A stretch of 40,285 bases of DNA from the IMG/VR virus record IMGVR_UViG_3300036771_000010, positions 1 to 40,285 of that record. The stretch is one strand, 5' to 3'. The notes beneath the pieces are model-generated. The model saw only the letters and a list, made by a program, of their open reading frames with translations, ran no database searches and was not told where the DNA came from. Below, piece after piece: positions 20,511 to 28,163 of the stretch (its first letter is position 1; each line of letters opens with the position of its first letter). Both the position numbers and the translations under genes were made by a program. The stretch is from a virus.

Positions 20511-21446
20511 TTAGGATTCGTAAGGTGTCCAGTTGCCTGCCATATCTTGTCCATAGATATTTATCTTGTTGAGACCTTCTAATAGCTGGTCAGAATAGTA
20601 TAGGTCAGTGGTAATGAGTGTGTTAGCAGTCTTACTTGTACCTGCACCCAATAGTACACCAAGTCCTTGCCCCATACCACCAGCTCTAAACTCATACTTC
20701 TGTACATCCTTATCGAACTTGAATGTAACAGTAGCTTTGTCTACCCCTAGCTTCTTACTAACAGTAGTCCTTGTTATGTTAGTGATAGTCACTAATGGTG
20801 CAGGATTGGTGAGTCCTATATCAGAGGAACTGTTATAGTTCTCTAATATTTGTGCAGGAGTCAGTGCCTTGTTGTACATCCTAGCTACATGTAGCTTACC
20901 ATCGAACTGTTGTCCGGCGGTACCACTAAGGAATGATGCACCTATATACAGATTATAGTTGTTCTTAGTGTAGTTACCTAGACCAGGCATGCTACCAATC
21001 TTAACACCGTTCATATAGACGTCACCAACACCACCAGTGTTAACTACTGCTAACTGAGTCTTACCATCCATCACTACATCTGTATTAAACTGAACAGGTC
21101 TAGTGATAGCACCTAGTGCATTTAATTGAGTACCTGTCTTAGCTAAGGCTAACATCTCAAACCCTACACCGAACATAATCATTGTCATCTTAGTAGCATC
21201 CTCTGGTCTCCTAAGAGAAAATACTACCTCCATAGTAGACTGACCTGTGGACAGGTTAATACCTGGTACTGTTAAATATCTTGGTGCTATGTTAACCACG
21301 CCATCCCCCTCGATGACTAGGTTACCTCCTTGTGGAATCGCATCTAGTGTTCCTACAGTAGCAGGAGCAATATTCTTCCACAAAGTAGGTGTACAATCCT
21401 TCTGTGCATTCCAGTATCCAATTAATCCATCTGTTATTATGCCCAT
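20511..21446 (-). CDS. surface protein: LamG-like lectin domain plus Ig-like C-terminus
   Basis: The first 205 residues of this 311-residue protein follow the concanavalin-A-like (LamG) pattern: GLIGYWNAQ at the start, a strand with TMEVVFSLR, GVGDVYMNGVKIG, NLYIGASF, then KLHVARMYNKALTPAQI with its closing helix, as in many phage lectin-like modules. The rest is an Ig-like beta domain that ends QDMAGNWTP, matching the DAAGNWSA end of the 22222 product. Such proteins commonly bind surface sugars as fibre tips or as capsid decorations. Which of these applies is not shown. It is the last gene of its operon. Confidence 0.85.
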   Translation of the reverse strand: MGIITDGLIGYWNAQKDCTPTLWKNIAPATVGTLDAIPQGGNLVIEGDGVVNIAPRYLTVPGINLSTGQSTMEVVFSLRRPEDATKMTMIMFGVGFEMLALAKTGTQLNALGAITRPVQFNTDVVMDGKTQLAVVNTGGVGDVYMNGVKIGSMPGLGNYTKNNYNLYIGASFLSGTAGQQFDGKLHVARMYNKALTPAQILENYNSSSDIGLTNPAPLVTITNITRTTVSKKLGVDKATVTFKFDKDVQKYEFRAGGMGQGLGVLLGAGTSKTANTLITTDLYYSDQLLEGLNKINIYGQDMAGNWTPYES

Positions 21447-21450
21447 ATAC

Positions 21451-21765
21451 TCACCAACGTCCTAGGAACTTAGTGTCGAACTGCTTACGCTTTAAGTTTG
21501 GATACCCTCCTGTTTCGCTATACCATTCGTATGTGATTACTTGAGCTTTCTCTGGCAATATGAAGTCGTAATAGTATGCACCTTCTATTCTCTGTGTCTT
21601 AGGTACATCGAACTCTTCTATTGGCTTCTCTGTCTTTGTATCCATGATACGGAACTTAACCATGTCTGGCTCTATAATCTTGTTATTGTGGTCTCTAAAC
21701 ATACACCAGAAACGTTGAGTATTACCTGTCTGGTATACTATAGCTCCTTGGTTCTTCTGTAACAT
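21451..21765 (-). CDS. small beta-rich virion-type protein
   Basis: This 104-residue protein begins MLQKNQGAIVYQTGNT and looks like a beta sandwich (KFRIMDTKTEKPI, GAYYYDFILP, ITYEWYSETGGYPN). The order of strands resembles small baseplate or fibre-attachment proteins of Gram-positive phages, but this is a judgement by eye. Only a single base separates it from the gene upstream. It probably works with the lectin-like protein that follows. Confidence 0.68.
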   Translation of the reverse strand: MLQKNQGAIVYQTGNTQRFWCMFRDHNNKIIEPDMVKFRIMDTKTEKPIEEFDVPKTQRIEGAYYYDFILPEKAQVITYEWYSETGGYPNLKRKQFDTKFLGRW

Positions 21766-21766
21766 A

Positions 21767-22219
21767 CTACCACTCTCCTTCCTCTATGATGACTCTAGGC
21801 ATCACACCTACTTCCATGTCTACAATTGGTGTCTCCCATACTTCCATGGTTATCAGTGAGTAGTTGCCTAACTCTAAGTCTTGTTTATTAGCTAGTGCTG
21901 ACGTTCTTAGGTTGATTACTGATACATATTCCTCTGACATATTGTCCACAACATCCTTTACCGTACAATAGATTCTGCAAGTACCCAGAGCTATACCGAT
22001 GAAGTTAGTCTTGTAAGTAATAGTGTCATAGTCTAACGTACCTATAAGAGAATGACGAGTACCAAGACTGTCAACAATGTACAGACCCTGGTACTCTGCC
22101 AATTCTTCGTTAGCTTTCACTATAATCTCTGTATTAGCCCCATAGATAGGTTGTCTAGGATGTGTAATCTCAATAGTTGGAGGTGTAGTATCTACGGTTA
22201 TAGTGAAAAAGTTACCCAT
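21767..22219 (-). CDS. Ig-like surface protein, short
   Basis: This 150-residue protein begins MGNFFTITVDTTPPTIEI, nearly the same start as the upstream MANFFYITVDT product. One Ig-like domain follows, with CTVKDVVDNMSEE near its end, and then a different C-terminal part of about 45 residues (DLELGNYSLITMEVW). TVDTTPP-type openings are common to bacterial Ig-like repeats on cell and phage surfaces. The shared N-terminus suggests both proteins attach to the same partner. Confidence 0.75.
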   Translation of the reverse strand: MGNFFTITVDTTPPTIEITHPRQPIYGANTEIIVKANEELAEYQGLYIVDSLGTRHSLIGTLDYDTITYKTNFIGIALGTCRIYCTVKDVVDNMSEEYVSVINLRTSALANKQDLELGNYSLITMEVWETPIVDMEVGVMPRVIIEEGEW

Positions 22220-22221
22220 AA

Positions 22222-22902
22222 TTATGCACTCCAGTTCCCTGCGGCATCCTTAACAAATACTTTGATACCTTTCTGTCCATCACCAGAGCTAGCTACTAGT
22301 AAGTCATTCGTCTTAATAGTAACATTGATAGGAACAGTAGAAGTATCGTAGTTACCTGCTGTACCAGCTGTGTTAATAGAACCATTAGTAGTTGGGATAG
22401 TAGTACCTGTGTTCTGTGCTGATGATGCATTAGCTACTACCTTAACTGCGTACTCCACAAATGGCTTATCAGCAGAGAATGTGAATGTGTATCCATCTTT
22501 AGTAGCCTTCTTAGACACACGTACATCAGAAGCAACTGAAGTAACGTTTGGTAACGTTGCACTAAGCTTGATACCATCGGTAGCTACTGCTGATTCATTC
22601 AATACATCATCTCTAATCTTGATACTAATGTTCTTATCTGCGTCACCTGCTGTTAGCTTAATCTGTTTCGTAGTTGTGTAAGAAATCCAGTTAGACGATG
22701 CCTCTATATCCTGAATATCAGAATCATAAGCCTTGTCTACATCTCCCCAAATCTTCATCTGGTATCCAACCGTACTAGCATCTGTTGTTCCTATAGCGAT
22801 GTTTACAAGTTGTTTAGTAGTGTATTGTGCTCCACTCTCTATGCTAGCTGTAGGGTTAGCTGGACCAACAGTATCAACAGTAATATAGAAAAAGTTAGCC
22901 AT
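22222..22902 (-). CDS. Ig-like surface protein, two domains
   Basis: This 226-residue protein begins MANFFYITVDT. Residues 10-112 form one Ig-like domain with DDVLNESA near its end, and about 113-226 a second that ends KDAAGNWSA. It is rich in Thr, Ser, Ala and Val with no cysteine, as is usual for exposed virion beta domains. The N-terminal block is repeated in the next gene and the C-terminal DxAGNW block in the 20511 product, so modules have been exchanged in this cluster. A purine-rich AAGGAGG lies before the ATG. Confidence 0.78.
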   Translation of the reverse strand: MANFFYITVDTVGPANPTASIESGAQYTTKQLVNIAIGTTDASTVGYQMKIWGDVDKAYDSDIQDIEASSNWISYTTTKQIKLTAGDADKNISIKIRDDVLNESAVATDGIKLSATLPNVTSVASDVRVSKKATKDGYTFTFSADKPFVEYAVKVVANASSAQNTGTTIPTTNGSINTAGTAGNYDTSTVPINVTIKTNDLLVASSGDGQKGIKVFVKDAAGNWSA

Positions 22903-22903
22903 T

Positions 22904-23050
22904 CTATTCTACCTCCTTGATATTATCAGATACTACTCTGCTACCATCCTCAAGCTGTATTACATACTTGCCATTCTCACTGGCAACTAGGACTCCTGTG
23001 ATCCGTACTCCGTCTACTATAGCTTCTACTATTTTCTTTAGTCCTTCCAT
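22904..23050 (-). CDS. small hypothetical protein, 48 residues
   Basis: The gene begins MEGLKKIVEAIVDG and ends NIKEVE. It is a helix followed by beta strands (RITGVLVASENGKYVIQLEDGS is the strand region), which looks like a small barrel or hairpin. Two ATGs in a row follow AGGAGG; I use the second, with a spacing of six. It opens the surface-protein operon. Function unknown. Confidence 0.68.
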   Translation of the reverse strand: MEGLKKIVEAIVDGVRITGVLVASENGKYVIQLEDGSRVVSDNIKEVE

Positions 23051-23245
23051 CATGCACCTCCTAATGTTACCAACTACAAAGAAATATATGCGGAAATGGG
23101 TACTGATTCAAACAGGAGAAACCCTTATCAAGTCTGGTAGGGAAGTTTTCTGAAAGGCAAACGGATTCGGGGGAAGTTTCAAATAGGAGGATGATTGGAA
23201 ACTTCATTAGAAAGTTCTGTAGAGGGGAGGAAACCAACGGAGGGC
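23051..23245. other. non-coding spacer upstream of the surface-protein operon
   Basis: No gene is supported; the open frame at 23067-23279 crosses a terminator and has no binding site. The minus strand has GAAAACTTCCCT (near 23130), which also occurs upstream of the HNH gene near 2860; if real, this could mark a late promoter type. No sigma-70-like pair is clear. Confidence 0.45.
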
Positions 23246-23274
23246 AAAAAGAAAAGGACTCCCGTAGGAGTCCT
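23246..23274 (-). terminator. rho-independent terminator
   Basis: A perfect 8-bp stem AGGACTCC/GGAGTCCT (23255-23262 with 23267-23274) is followed on the minus strand by TTTCTTTTTG. It ends the operon 23276 and upstream. Confidence 0.88.
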
Positions 23275-23275
23275 A

Positions 23276-23683
23276 TCATGATAGTATATTGCTCTTAAAT
23301 CCACGTTCATCGTCAGGGGTTCTAGTAAAGTAGAAGGTGTGGTTAGAGTTATAGAACCTCTCCTTAGGGTTTCTTACTAGTTCATTATACCATTCCTCTA
23401 TCATTCCTTCACGGAAACCAAAGTTTTTCATATGGTCTTCTAGTTCCTCTGCAAAAAAGGCTGCTACTCTAATTTCTCTACCATTGCCACCTATTTTGTA
23501 TACAGAATACTCTGGCTTCATTACCATAGGCTGACCGAATGGTGTGAAGCGTATAACGAATGCTTTACCAAACCGTTCCATGCATAGCTCCCTTACCTCA
23601 CCGTTAACTATACGAATGAACCGAACCTCACAATTATTGTTAAGCATGTCCTGTATAGCTTTATCATTATTGGTTGACAACAT
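23276..23683 (-). CDS. hypothetical protein
   Basis: This 135-residue protein begins MLSTNNDKAIQDML. It has a beta-rich first half (CEVRFIRIVNGEVREL, FVIRFTPFG) and a helical second half ending KSNILS. I do not recognise it. The start overlaps the end of the 93-residue gene by 17 bases, with GGGGAGAG upstream. It is the last gene of its unit. Confidence 0.7.
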   Translation of the reverse strand: MLSTNNDKAIQDMLNNNCEVRFIRIVNGEVRELCMERFGKAFVIRFTPFGQPMVMKPEYSVYKIGGNGREIRVAAFFAEELEDHMKNFGFREGMIEEWYNELVRNPKERFYNSNHTFYFTRTPDDERGFKSNILS

Positions 23684-23948
23684 TGTTATCAGCTCTCCCC
23701 ATAATGGATTCTATGTGACCGCACTCATCACATTTATAGTTAGCCTGCATAAATACTAGAGTAGTAGCGCTATCCACCTTAGTCCACTCAGAAACACGAG
23801 TCATACGTTCATGTTCACACTCCATATATAACTCCTTCTCTAGTGTTGTTAACTCTGCACTCATCTCTGATAGGTTCTTATTAGTCTCTTCAATAGTGTG
23901 TCGTAGTGTTAATACCCTCTTTAATTTAGCATCTTTAATATTGCCCAT
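23667..23948 (-). CDS. coiled-coil protein with zinc-binding end
   Basis: This 93-residue protein has a heptad-like helix at 10-42 (RHTIEETNKNLSEMS), then CEHERM and YKCDECGHIES, giving Cys/His ligands for one zinc. The combination resembles small adaptor proteins, but no family is certain. AAAAGGGGG precedes the ATG. Confidence 0.7.
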   Translation of the reverse strand: MGNIKDAKLKRVLTLRHTIEETNKNLSEMSAELTTLEKELYMECEHERMTRVSEWTKVDSATTLVFMQANYKCDECGHIESIMGRADNNVVNQ

Positions 23949-23964
23949 AGTGCTTGTCCCCCTT

Positions 23965-24228
23965 TTATTTTTTCTCTAGTAAATCTACAACCATACGAGC
24001 AGATTCTACATCAATACTGGTATCTATAATATCTCTATCTTTACTAGCTATTTGGTAATTGGAAGTAAAGGTAAGTCTAACTGCATCACCATTGTCCCCT
24101 TGGAACTCCAGTACTATGCTCTCATAGTCTCCACTAGCGTCATCATGTTTAACAACAGATGCATCCTTTAATCTATGACCTTGAGCAAGTTTTAGGAGAG
24201 ACAGAAATTGAGTAGTATTTGCTACCAT
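23965..24228 (-). CDS. hypothetical protein
   Basis: This 87-residue protein begins MVANTTQFLSLLKLA. It has an alpha-beta-alpha layout (SIVLEFQGDNGDAVRLTF in the middle, a C-terminal ARMVVDLLEKK helix). No motif is recognised. GAGGTGATTAACTA lies before the ATG; the start overlaps the P-loop protein's stop. Confidence 0.66.
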   Translation of the reverse strand: MVANTTQFLSLLKLAQGHRLKDASVVKHDDASGDYESIVLEFQGDNGDAVRLTFTSNYQIASKDRDIIDTSIDVESARMVVDLLEKK

Positions 24229-24653
24229 TAGTTAATCACCTCTTCCACGTCTACTACTTGTACACCTTGTGCGAAGTCGCTATTGGCTTGTACCACCATA
24301 TAAACCTTGGCTTTCATTACAGACTCTAGATTCATGATAGCTAGTACCAAGTCTCTAGAGAAGACCTCAGCATGCACTATGATAACGTCAGGGGTAGCAC
24401 CGAATACAGGAATCATACCTTTTATTACTGCAAAGTCTGGGTTATCCGATGAGTGGGGCTTGATAGAAGTCACCATAAAGTTACCCTTATGCTCATCTCC
24501 TAGTTCCCGCTTAGCTGCTCCAAAGCGCTCACCTAGTTCCTCTCCTAGGCTTGTTACAATTAATGTCTCTTCCCCATTAGAAGCATGCTCTTTAGCTATA
24601 TCAATAACCTTCTGGCTCTTACCTGACGCTACCTTACCAATAATTAGTTTCAT
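24228..24653 (-). CDS. small P-loop protein
   Basis: This 141-residue protein has a Walker A motif GKVASGKS at 6-13 right after the first strand, and a possible Walker B strand VIIVHAE about 80 residues later. The short length and the MxSGK-like loop recall thymidine-kinase-type or adaptor-type P-loop folds, but there is no zinc site or other kinase motif. An NTPase of unknown role is the safe call. It is followed closely by genes of unknown function. Confidence 0.72.
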   Translation of the reverse strand: MKLIIGKVASGKSQKVIDIAKEHASNGEETLIVTSLGEELGERFGAAKRELGDEHKGNFMVTSIKPHSSDNPDFAVIKGMIPVFGATPDVIIVHAEVFSRDLVLAIMNLESVMKAKVYMVVQANSDFAQGVQVVDVEEVIN

Positions 24654-24654
24654 A

Positions 24655-24957
24655 TTATTTCTCTCCCTCTTGTAGTTTTTTCATGTATAATTTGTAAATC
24701 TTAGATACCTTAGAGATACTAGACCCACTAGAGAATCCTACGATTCTTACTGCTGGATTATGTGCGTGTTCTAATTCATCGTTGTATGTATTACGGAGAA
24801 AGTTAAGTCTTGCAGTAAAGTTCTCCTTAGGGTCAATAATAAGTTGTGGTGCTGGGTGTTCTGGCATTACTACTAATAGAGCCATCCATTCTGCTCCTTC
24901 TATCATTGCTGAACGGATACATACAATTAAGTCTTCCTTACTATTTTCTAGTTTCAT
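24655..24957 (-). CDS. hypothetical protein
   Basis: This 100-residue protein begins MKLENSKEDLIVCI. It has a helix, a strand (WMALLVVMPEHPAP), then helices, ending YKLYMKKLQEGEK. No family is recognised. GGGGGAGAGGATTAG precedes the ATG. It precedes the P-loop gene by one base, so the two probably act together. Confidence 0.66.
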   Translation of the reverse strand: MKLENSKEDLIVCIRSAMIEGAEWMALLVVMPEHPAPQLIIDPKENFTARLNFLRNTYNDELEHAHNPAVRIVGFSSGSSISKVSKIYKLYMKKLQEGEK

Positions 24958-25038
24958 CTAATCCTCTCCCCCTTTAATACTTAGAGCCTTAGACCCTCTA
25001 TAATACTCACCCCCTAAGGGGTAAGCATGTAACAAAGT

Positions 25039-25299
25039 CTACTTCTTCTCTAGGTTACGCAACACATTAATTTCTAGTGCTATCCACAACAAACCAAAAG
25101 TTACCACTACTGCTACATGTCTTATCATCTGCATAATAGACTCACTTGACAGTTGGGTAGCCTGCATAGCAGACTGTGCATCTCCTACTCTAGTGTTGTA
25201 GATATCTATCATGTCCTTAACATTACCCAAGTATATAAACAACATTAGTAGTGATGATATCCGTATTGCCAACGGAATATACTTGATGACTCTTTTCAT
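25039..25299 (-). CDS. two-span membrane protein
   Basis: This 86-residue protein has a basic N-terminus (MKRVIKYIPLAIRI), a first hydrophobic span (about 10-26), a polar middle rich in Gln and Ser (AMQATQLSSES), and a second span (about 61-80) before a charged tail. This shape is that of a small inner-membrane protein, for example a holin-like or exclusion protein. No lysis gene is adjacent, so holin is only a possibility. GGGGGTATAGTT lies before the ATG. Confidence 0.7.
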   Translation of the reverse strand: MKRVIKYIPLAIRISSLLMLFIYLGNVKDMIDIYNTRVGDAQSAMQATQLSSESIMQMIRHVAVVVTFGLLWIALEINVLRNLEKK

Positions 25300-25301
25300 A
25301 A

Positions 25302-25478
25302 CTATACCCCCAATTTATGGTTATTCAACTGGTTGCGAAGGGTATAGAGCTTAGCCTTAGCTTGTTGTTTAGCTTGGTCATCATTAGACTTCATAGCATC
25401 GAATAAAGTTTGTAACTGGTAATCAATATCTAACTTAATCACATTCAACTTTACTACAGCTTCTCTTCTCCCTTTCAT
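25302..25478 (-). CDS. small hypothetical helical protein
   Basis: This 58-residue protein begins MKGRREAVVKLNV and forms one long helix with many Gln and Lys (AKQQAKAKLYTL). I use the ATG at 25478 behind AAAAGGAGTG; a GTG nine bases earlier overlaps that site. No family is recognised. Confidence 0.66.
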   Translation of the reverse strand: MKGRREAVVKLNVIKLDIDYQLQTLFDAMKSNDDQAKQQAKAKLYTLRNQLNNHKLGV

Positions 25479-25555
25479 TGGACACACTCCTTTTTATATT
25501 GGACTTATGTTATCCCCTGATGTTAGAACCAAATATTGTGTATCATCCCCAGTTG

Positions 25556-25747
25556 TCAAACATCCTTACTGCTCCACTTCTTGACTACTAAACTCTCCAA
25601 CGTACTCTCATGCTCTGACCTAGTAATGTTACGGAACACCTTGTTCTGTACTCGCTTCAGCAGGGTCTTATAACCATGCTTATTCTTCCTCATGGCTTCA
25701 CTTACCTCTAGCTGAAAGGCTCGTAAAGTGTCCTTACGTTTCCCCAC
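25556..25747 (-). CDS. small basic protein
   Basis: This 63-residue protein has a high share of Lys and Arg (GKRKDTLRAFQ, KTLLKRVQNKV) and is probably helical and able to bind nucleic acid. I prefer the GTG at 25747, eight bases after AAAGGGGG; a GTG at 25756 lies inside that site. No family is recognised. Confidence 0.62.
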   Translation of the reverse strand: MGKRKDTLRAFQLEVSEAMRKNKHGYKTLLKRVQNKVFRNITRSEHESTLESLVVKKWSSKDV

Positions 25748-25769
25748 AGGTCTCACCCCCTTTAGGGGA

Positions 25770-25892
25770 TTAGCTAACGAATAGTCTACGAATTAGTGAG
25801 AAAGGTGACAGGACAGGGTTACGTCCTGATTTCTCGTAGTAATGATAGTTACGCAATGCTCTAGCTAATCCACCCATAGTATTGTTATCCAT
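25770..25892 (-). CDS. small basic protein, 40 residues
   Basis: The gene begins MDNNTMGGLARAL and ends IRRLFVS. AGGAGG lies seven bases before the ATG, directly after the previous gene. The product is basic with an amphipathic helix and several aromatic residues (NYHYYEK). It is too short to classify, but the site and the packing support translation. Confidence 0.62.
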   Translation of the reverse strand: MDNNTMGGLARALRNYHYYEKSGRNPVLSPFSLIRRLFVS

Positions 25893-25903
25893 TTAAGTTC
25901 CTC

Positions 25904-26104
25904 CTACTCGACTGTATCTTTACGTTTATCTATGCATTTGTTACATGCAATCTTACCTGGGTTATCTATCTCTTCCCCACAATACTTACACTCCTCAGGT
26001 ATGTCATCATGAAACCCTTTATCAGAGCCATTCTCATCTATACCCTCTTTACTAAATGTAACTGTTTGGTTCTCGTAATCCATGTGCATAAATAGTCTGC
26101 CCAT
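25904..26104 (-). CDS. small zinc-ribbon protein
   Basis: This 66-residue protein begins MGRLFMHMDYENQ. Its second half carries CKYCGEE and, 11 residues on, CNKC, the usual four-cysteine zinc ribbon. AAGGAGGTAATTATT precedes the ATG. Similar zinc ribbons are frequent in this genome; role unknown. Confidence 0.74.
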   Translation of the reverse strand: MGRLFMHMDYENQTVTFSKEGIDENGSDKGFHDDIPEECKYCGEEIDNPGKIACNKCIDKRKDTVE

Positions 26105-26109
26105 AATAA

Positions 26110-26340
26110 TTACCTCCTTAGTAAGTTTTCTTGGCTACGAGCAAGCTCCACTAATGCTGGATACTTTCTATAGAAGTCACTAACGAACTTTAGTGCTGAC
26201 TCCTCAGTTGGAAGACCTGTAGCCTTTAATACATTTGCAATCTCTTTAGCTAACATCTGGTCGAAAAGGTCACCTTGTATTGGCACTGATGCTACTCCCT
26301 TACGATTACTCTTAGCTGTAAACTCAATCACGTTTGTCAT
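26110..26340 (-). CDS. hypothetical helical protein
   Basis: This 76-residue protein begins MTNVIEFTAKSNRK, then has three helices (LFDQMLAKEIANVL, SALKFVSDFYRKY, LVELARSQEN). Nothing identifies it. AAAGGAGAG precedes the ATG. Confidence 0.66.
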   Translation of the reverse strand: MTNVIEFTAKSNRKGVASVPIQGDLFDQMLAKEIANVLKATGLPTEESALKFVSDFYRKYPALVELARSQENLLRR

Positions 26341-26376
26341 ATGGACACTCTCCTTTGATTAATAAAACGAGGACGG

Positions 26377-26757
26377 TTAAATTGTTCTCTTCTCGGTATT
26401 AACGTCAACTATTACTTCACCTAGACACTCATAATAACTTTTCAATAGCCCTACGCTAATTTCTACGTCCCTTATACATCCACATTTGACAACCTCTTCT
26501 GTATCAGGAAGTGCTTCATCAGTTAGCTTTATAAGGTAATGACCTTCAGGCATCTCTATAACGTTAAGCCACTTAGGGGCTTTATATTCTCCAGGTTTAA
26601 GGTCAACCCATTCCCAGTTATCATGGATAGGGGTACCGATGTTCTTCCAGTACCCGTATTCCGTCCACTTGCGCCTACGGTGATCATATTGCTTACGCAA
26701 ATCTCGCTCATAAGCTTTCCCACCCAACCGTCTAAAGATATCTCCAAAGAGACCCAT
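26377..26757 (-). CDS. hypothetical protein
   Basis: This 126-residue protein begins MGLFGDIFRRLGG, an amphipathic helix. A basic aromatic stretch (DHRRRKWTEYGYW) and a beta part with VVKCGCIRDVEI follow. I use the ATG at 26757 behind AGGAGGTGGG. No family is recognised; the short N-terminal amphipathic helix might touch membrane or DNA. Confidence 0.67.
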   Translation of the reverse strand: MGLFGDIFRRLGGKAYERDLRKQYDHRRRKWTEYGYWKNIGTPIHDNWEWVDLKPGEYKAPKWLNVIEMPEGHYLIKLTDEALPDTEEVVKCGCIRDVEISVGLLKSYYECLGEVIVDVNTEKRTI

Positions 26758-26776
26758 AGACACCCACCTCCTGTTA

Positions 26777-27181
26777 TTATAGTACTGTAGTCTTGAATGT
26801 TACGGAAGGCTTCTTCATCTTAAACTCTTCACACATCTTCTTAGAAAGCTTCTTCTCCTTGATGAAGCCCTCTACCATATCCTTGTTGACTACTACTTCT
26901 TTACATTGACGTGCTAACCCAGCAGGGATACAAGTCAGTAGAGAAGGGTCATAAGTAGTATACAATGACGACGATGTTACTCTCTCACTCTCTATTACCT
27001 CTACACCTCCACCCTTAGTTCCAGATATTGCGTATACCTGACGTGCTTCCATTTCCTCTTCAATAAGACCACGTAATCTTTTTAGCTCCTTCTCTAGCTT
27101 CTTAGAAGCCTCATACACCTTTAAATAGTCATCTACATGTGCCTGCATTTGTTTAGTGATAATACGTTGTTTTACTGCCAT
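26777..27181 (-). CDS. coiled-coil hypothetical protein
   Basis: The first 50 residues of this 134-residue protein are a strong heptad helix (YEASKKLEKELKRLR). The rest contains GTKGGGVEVIE and a basic C-terminus (KKLSKKMCEEFKMKK). The pattern is like small phage proteins often listed as unknown coiled-coil proteins near recombination genes. AGATAAAAGGAGCTGG precedes the ATG. It is the first gene after promoter P7. Confidence 0.68.
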   Translation of the reverse strand: MAVKQRIITKQMQAHVDDYLKVYEASKKLEKELKRLRGLIEEEMEARQVYAISGTKGGGVEVIESERVTSSSLYTTYDPSLLTCIPAGLARQCKEVVVNKDMVEGFIKEKKLSKKMCEEFKMKKPSVTFKTTVL

Positions 27182-27294
27182 TATAACCAGCTCCTTTTAT
27201 CTTTGGTATCTTTTGAAGTTAGTTTGCCCGAAGAACGGAATCTCCATCCTTATCTACTCAGTAGAGTGAACCAACCAACTCAACTCGATGACTC

Positions 27295-27323
27295 ATTTTT
27301 GCACGAAAGAGGAAAGAAGTCAA
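27295..27323 (-). promoter_or_regulatory. early-type promoter P7
   Basis: Minus strand: TTGACT (27318-27323), 17 bases, AAAAAT (27295-27300), with TTCC before the -35 and CGTGC before the -10. It serves genes from 27181 leftward. Confidence 0.85.
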
Positions 27324-27336
27324 GGAACAGAGAACA

Positions 27337-27372
27337 AATGAAAAGGAACTAGGCTGAAGTACCTAGTTCCTT
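27337..27372 (-). terminator. rho-independent terminator after the sirtuin gene
   Basis: An 11-bp perfect stem AAGGAACTAGG/CCTAGTTCCTT (27343-27353 with 27362-27372) covers the end of the gene and is followed on the minus strand by TTTTCATTTG. Confidence 0.88.
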
Positions 27373-28104
27373 ATTGATTGCACTTATTGTTTCTCCCAAG
27401 GGGGAGTTTATAATAACATCAGCTATATGGTCTAATGGTGTCTCTTCATTGTTAATGATTACTAGCTTTCCACCATTCTTCTTAGTGTAGGCAGGTAGAA
27501 TAGCTGCTGGGGTTACCTGTAGGGAAGAACCCATTACAATAGTTAGTTCAGCAGTCTGTACAGCAGATAATGATAAGGCTAGAGTTCTCTGGGATAACTG
27601 CTCGTTGAATAAGATAACATTAGGTCTCATCAACCCACTACCACAGTGGGGACATCTAATATTATGCATATAATAGGAACTAGCAACAGTTTTCTTACAC
27701 TCAGCACAGAAGCAATTAGCTAAGTCCCCATGTAACATATGGATCGGAATATCAGCAGTATTAACCTGTCCATGATAACCATCTACATTCTGAGTGATAA
27801 TATGGTGGACTAAGCCCTGTTCAGCCCAGTCATTAATACACATATAAGACTCATCAGGCTCATTAGCTAGTACTTGACCAATACGCTCCCTGTAATACTG
27901 GGTAAACTTATGCGTGTTATTCCACAACCCTCTAGTTGTTGCTAGCTCTTGAATATTGCTATCTCTGTACAGACCATTAGTGCTTCTAAAGTCTTGTAGA
28001 CCACATTCAGTCGAAAGCCCTGCACCAGAGAGAACCACCGTCTTTTTCGATTCCTTTAGCAACTCACTAACCTTTTTGATAGTCTCATTATATGTTGTGT
28101 TCAT
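27349..28104 (-). CDS. Sir2-family NAD-dependent deacylase (sirtuin)
   Basis: This 251-residue protein has the complete sirtuin set. GAGLS lies at 27-31, TQNVDGYH at 104-111 and the catalytic His at LHGDL (His125). Zinc cysteine pairs are C133/C136 and C151/C154, followed by MRPNVILFNE, then GSSLQVTPA (192-200) and INNEETPLD near the end. Sirtuins remove acyl groups from lysine while using up NAD+; some prokaryotic relatives act in or against phage defence through NAD+. Length is that of a single catalytic domain, with no extra effector domain. GGAGAGG lies before the ATG. It is downstream of the UvrD gene in the P6 operon. Confidence 0.95.
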   Translation of the reverse strand: MNTTYNETIKKVSELLKESKKTVVLSGAGLSTECGLQDFRSTNGLYRDSNIQELATTRGLWNNTHKFTQYYRERIGQVLANEPDESYMCINDWAEQGLVHHIITQNVDGYHGQVNTADIPIHMLHGDLANCFCAECKKTVASSYYMHNIRCPHCGSGLMRPNVILFNEQLSQRTLALSLSAVQTAELTIVMGSSLQVTPAAILPAYTKKNGGKLVIINNEETPLDHIADVIINSPLGETISAINKELGTSA

Positions 28105-28142
28105 CTGAACCTCTCCTTTTTCTCGGTTGTATTTTTACAAAG

Positions 28143-28163
28143 CTAAAGGGGGATTACTCCCCC
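28143..28163 (-). terminator. weak terminator or processing hairpin
   Basis: GGGGG/CCCCC with loop AGTAAT (minus strand) covers the end of the helicase gene and is followed by TTTAGCTTTG. The T-run is poor, so read-through into the sirtuin gene is likely. Confidence 0.4.

Noticed and set aside
23067-23279. Open frame of 70 codons upstream of the surface-protein operon
   Set aside because: It starts inside a terminator, has no binding site, and its composition is not protein-like.
25039-25299. Holin call for the two-span membrane protein
   Set aside because: No endolysin or other lysis gene is nearby, and the polar loop between spans is longer than usual; kept as unknown membrane protein.
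25530-25553. TTGACA with an AT-rich box downstream on the minus strand as a promoter
   Set aside because: At 17 bases the -10 would be ATATTT without the marks of the other promoters; evidence too weak.
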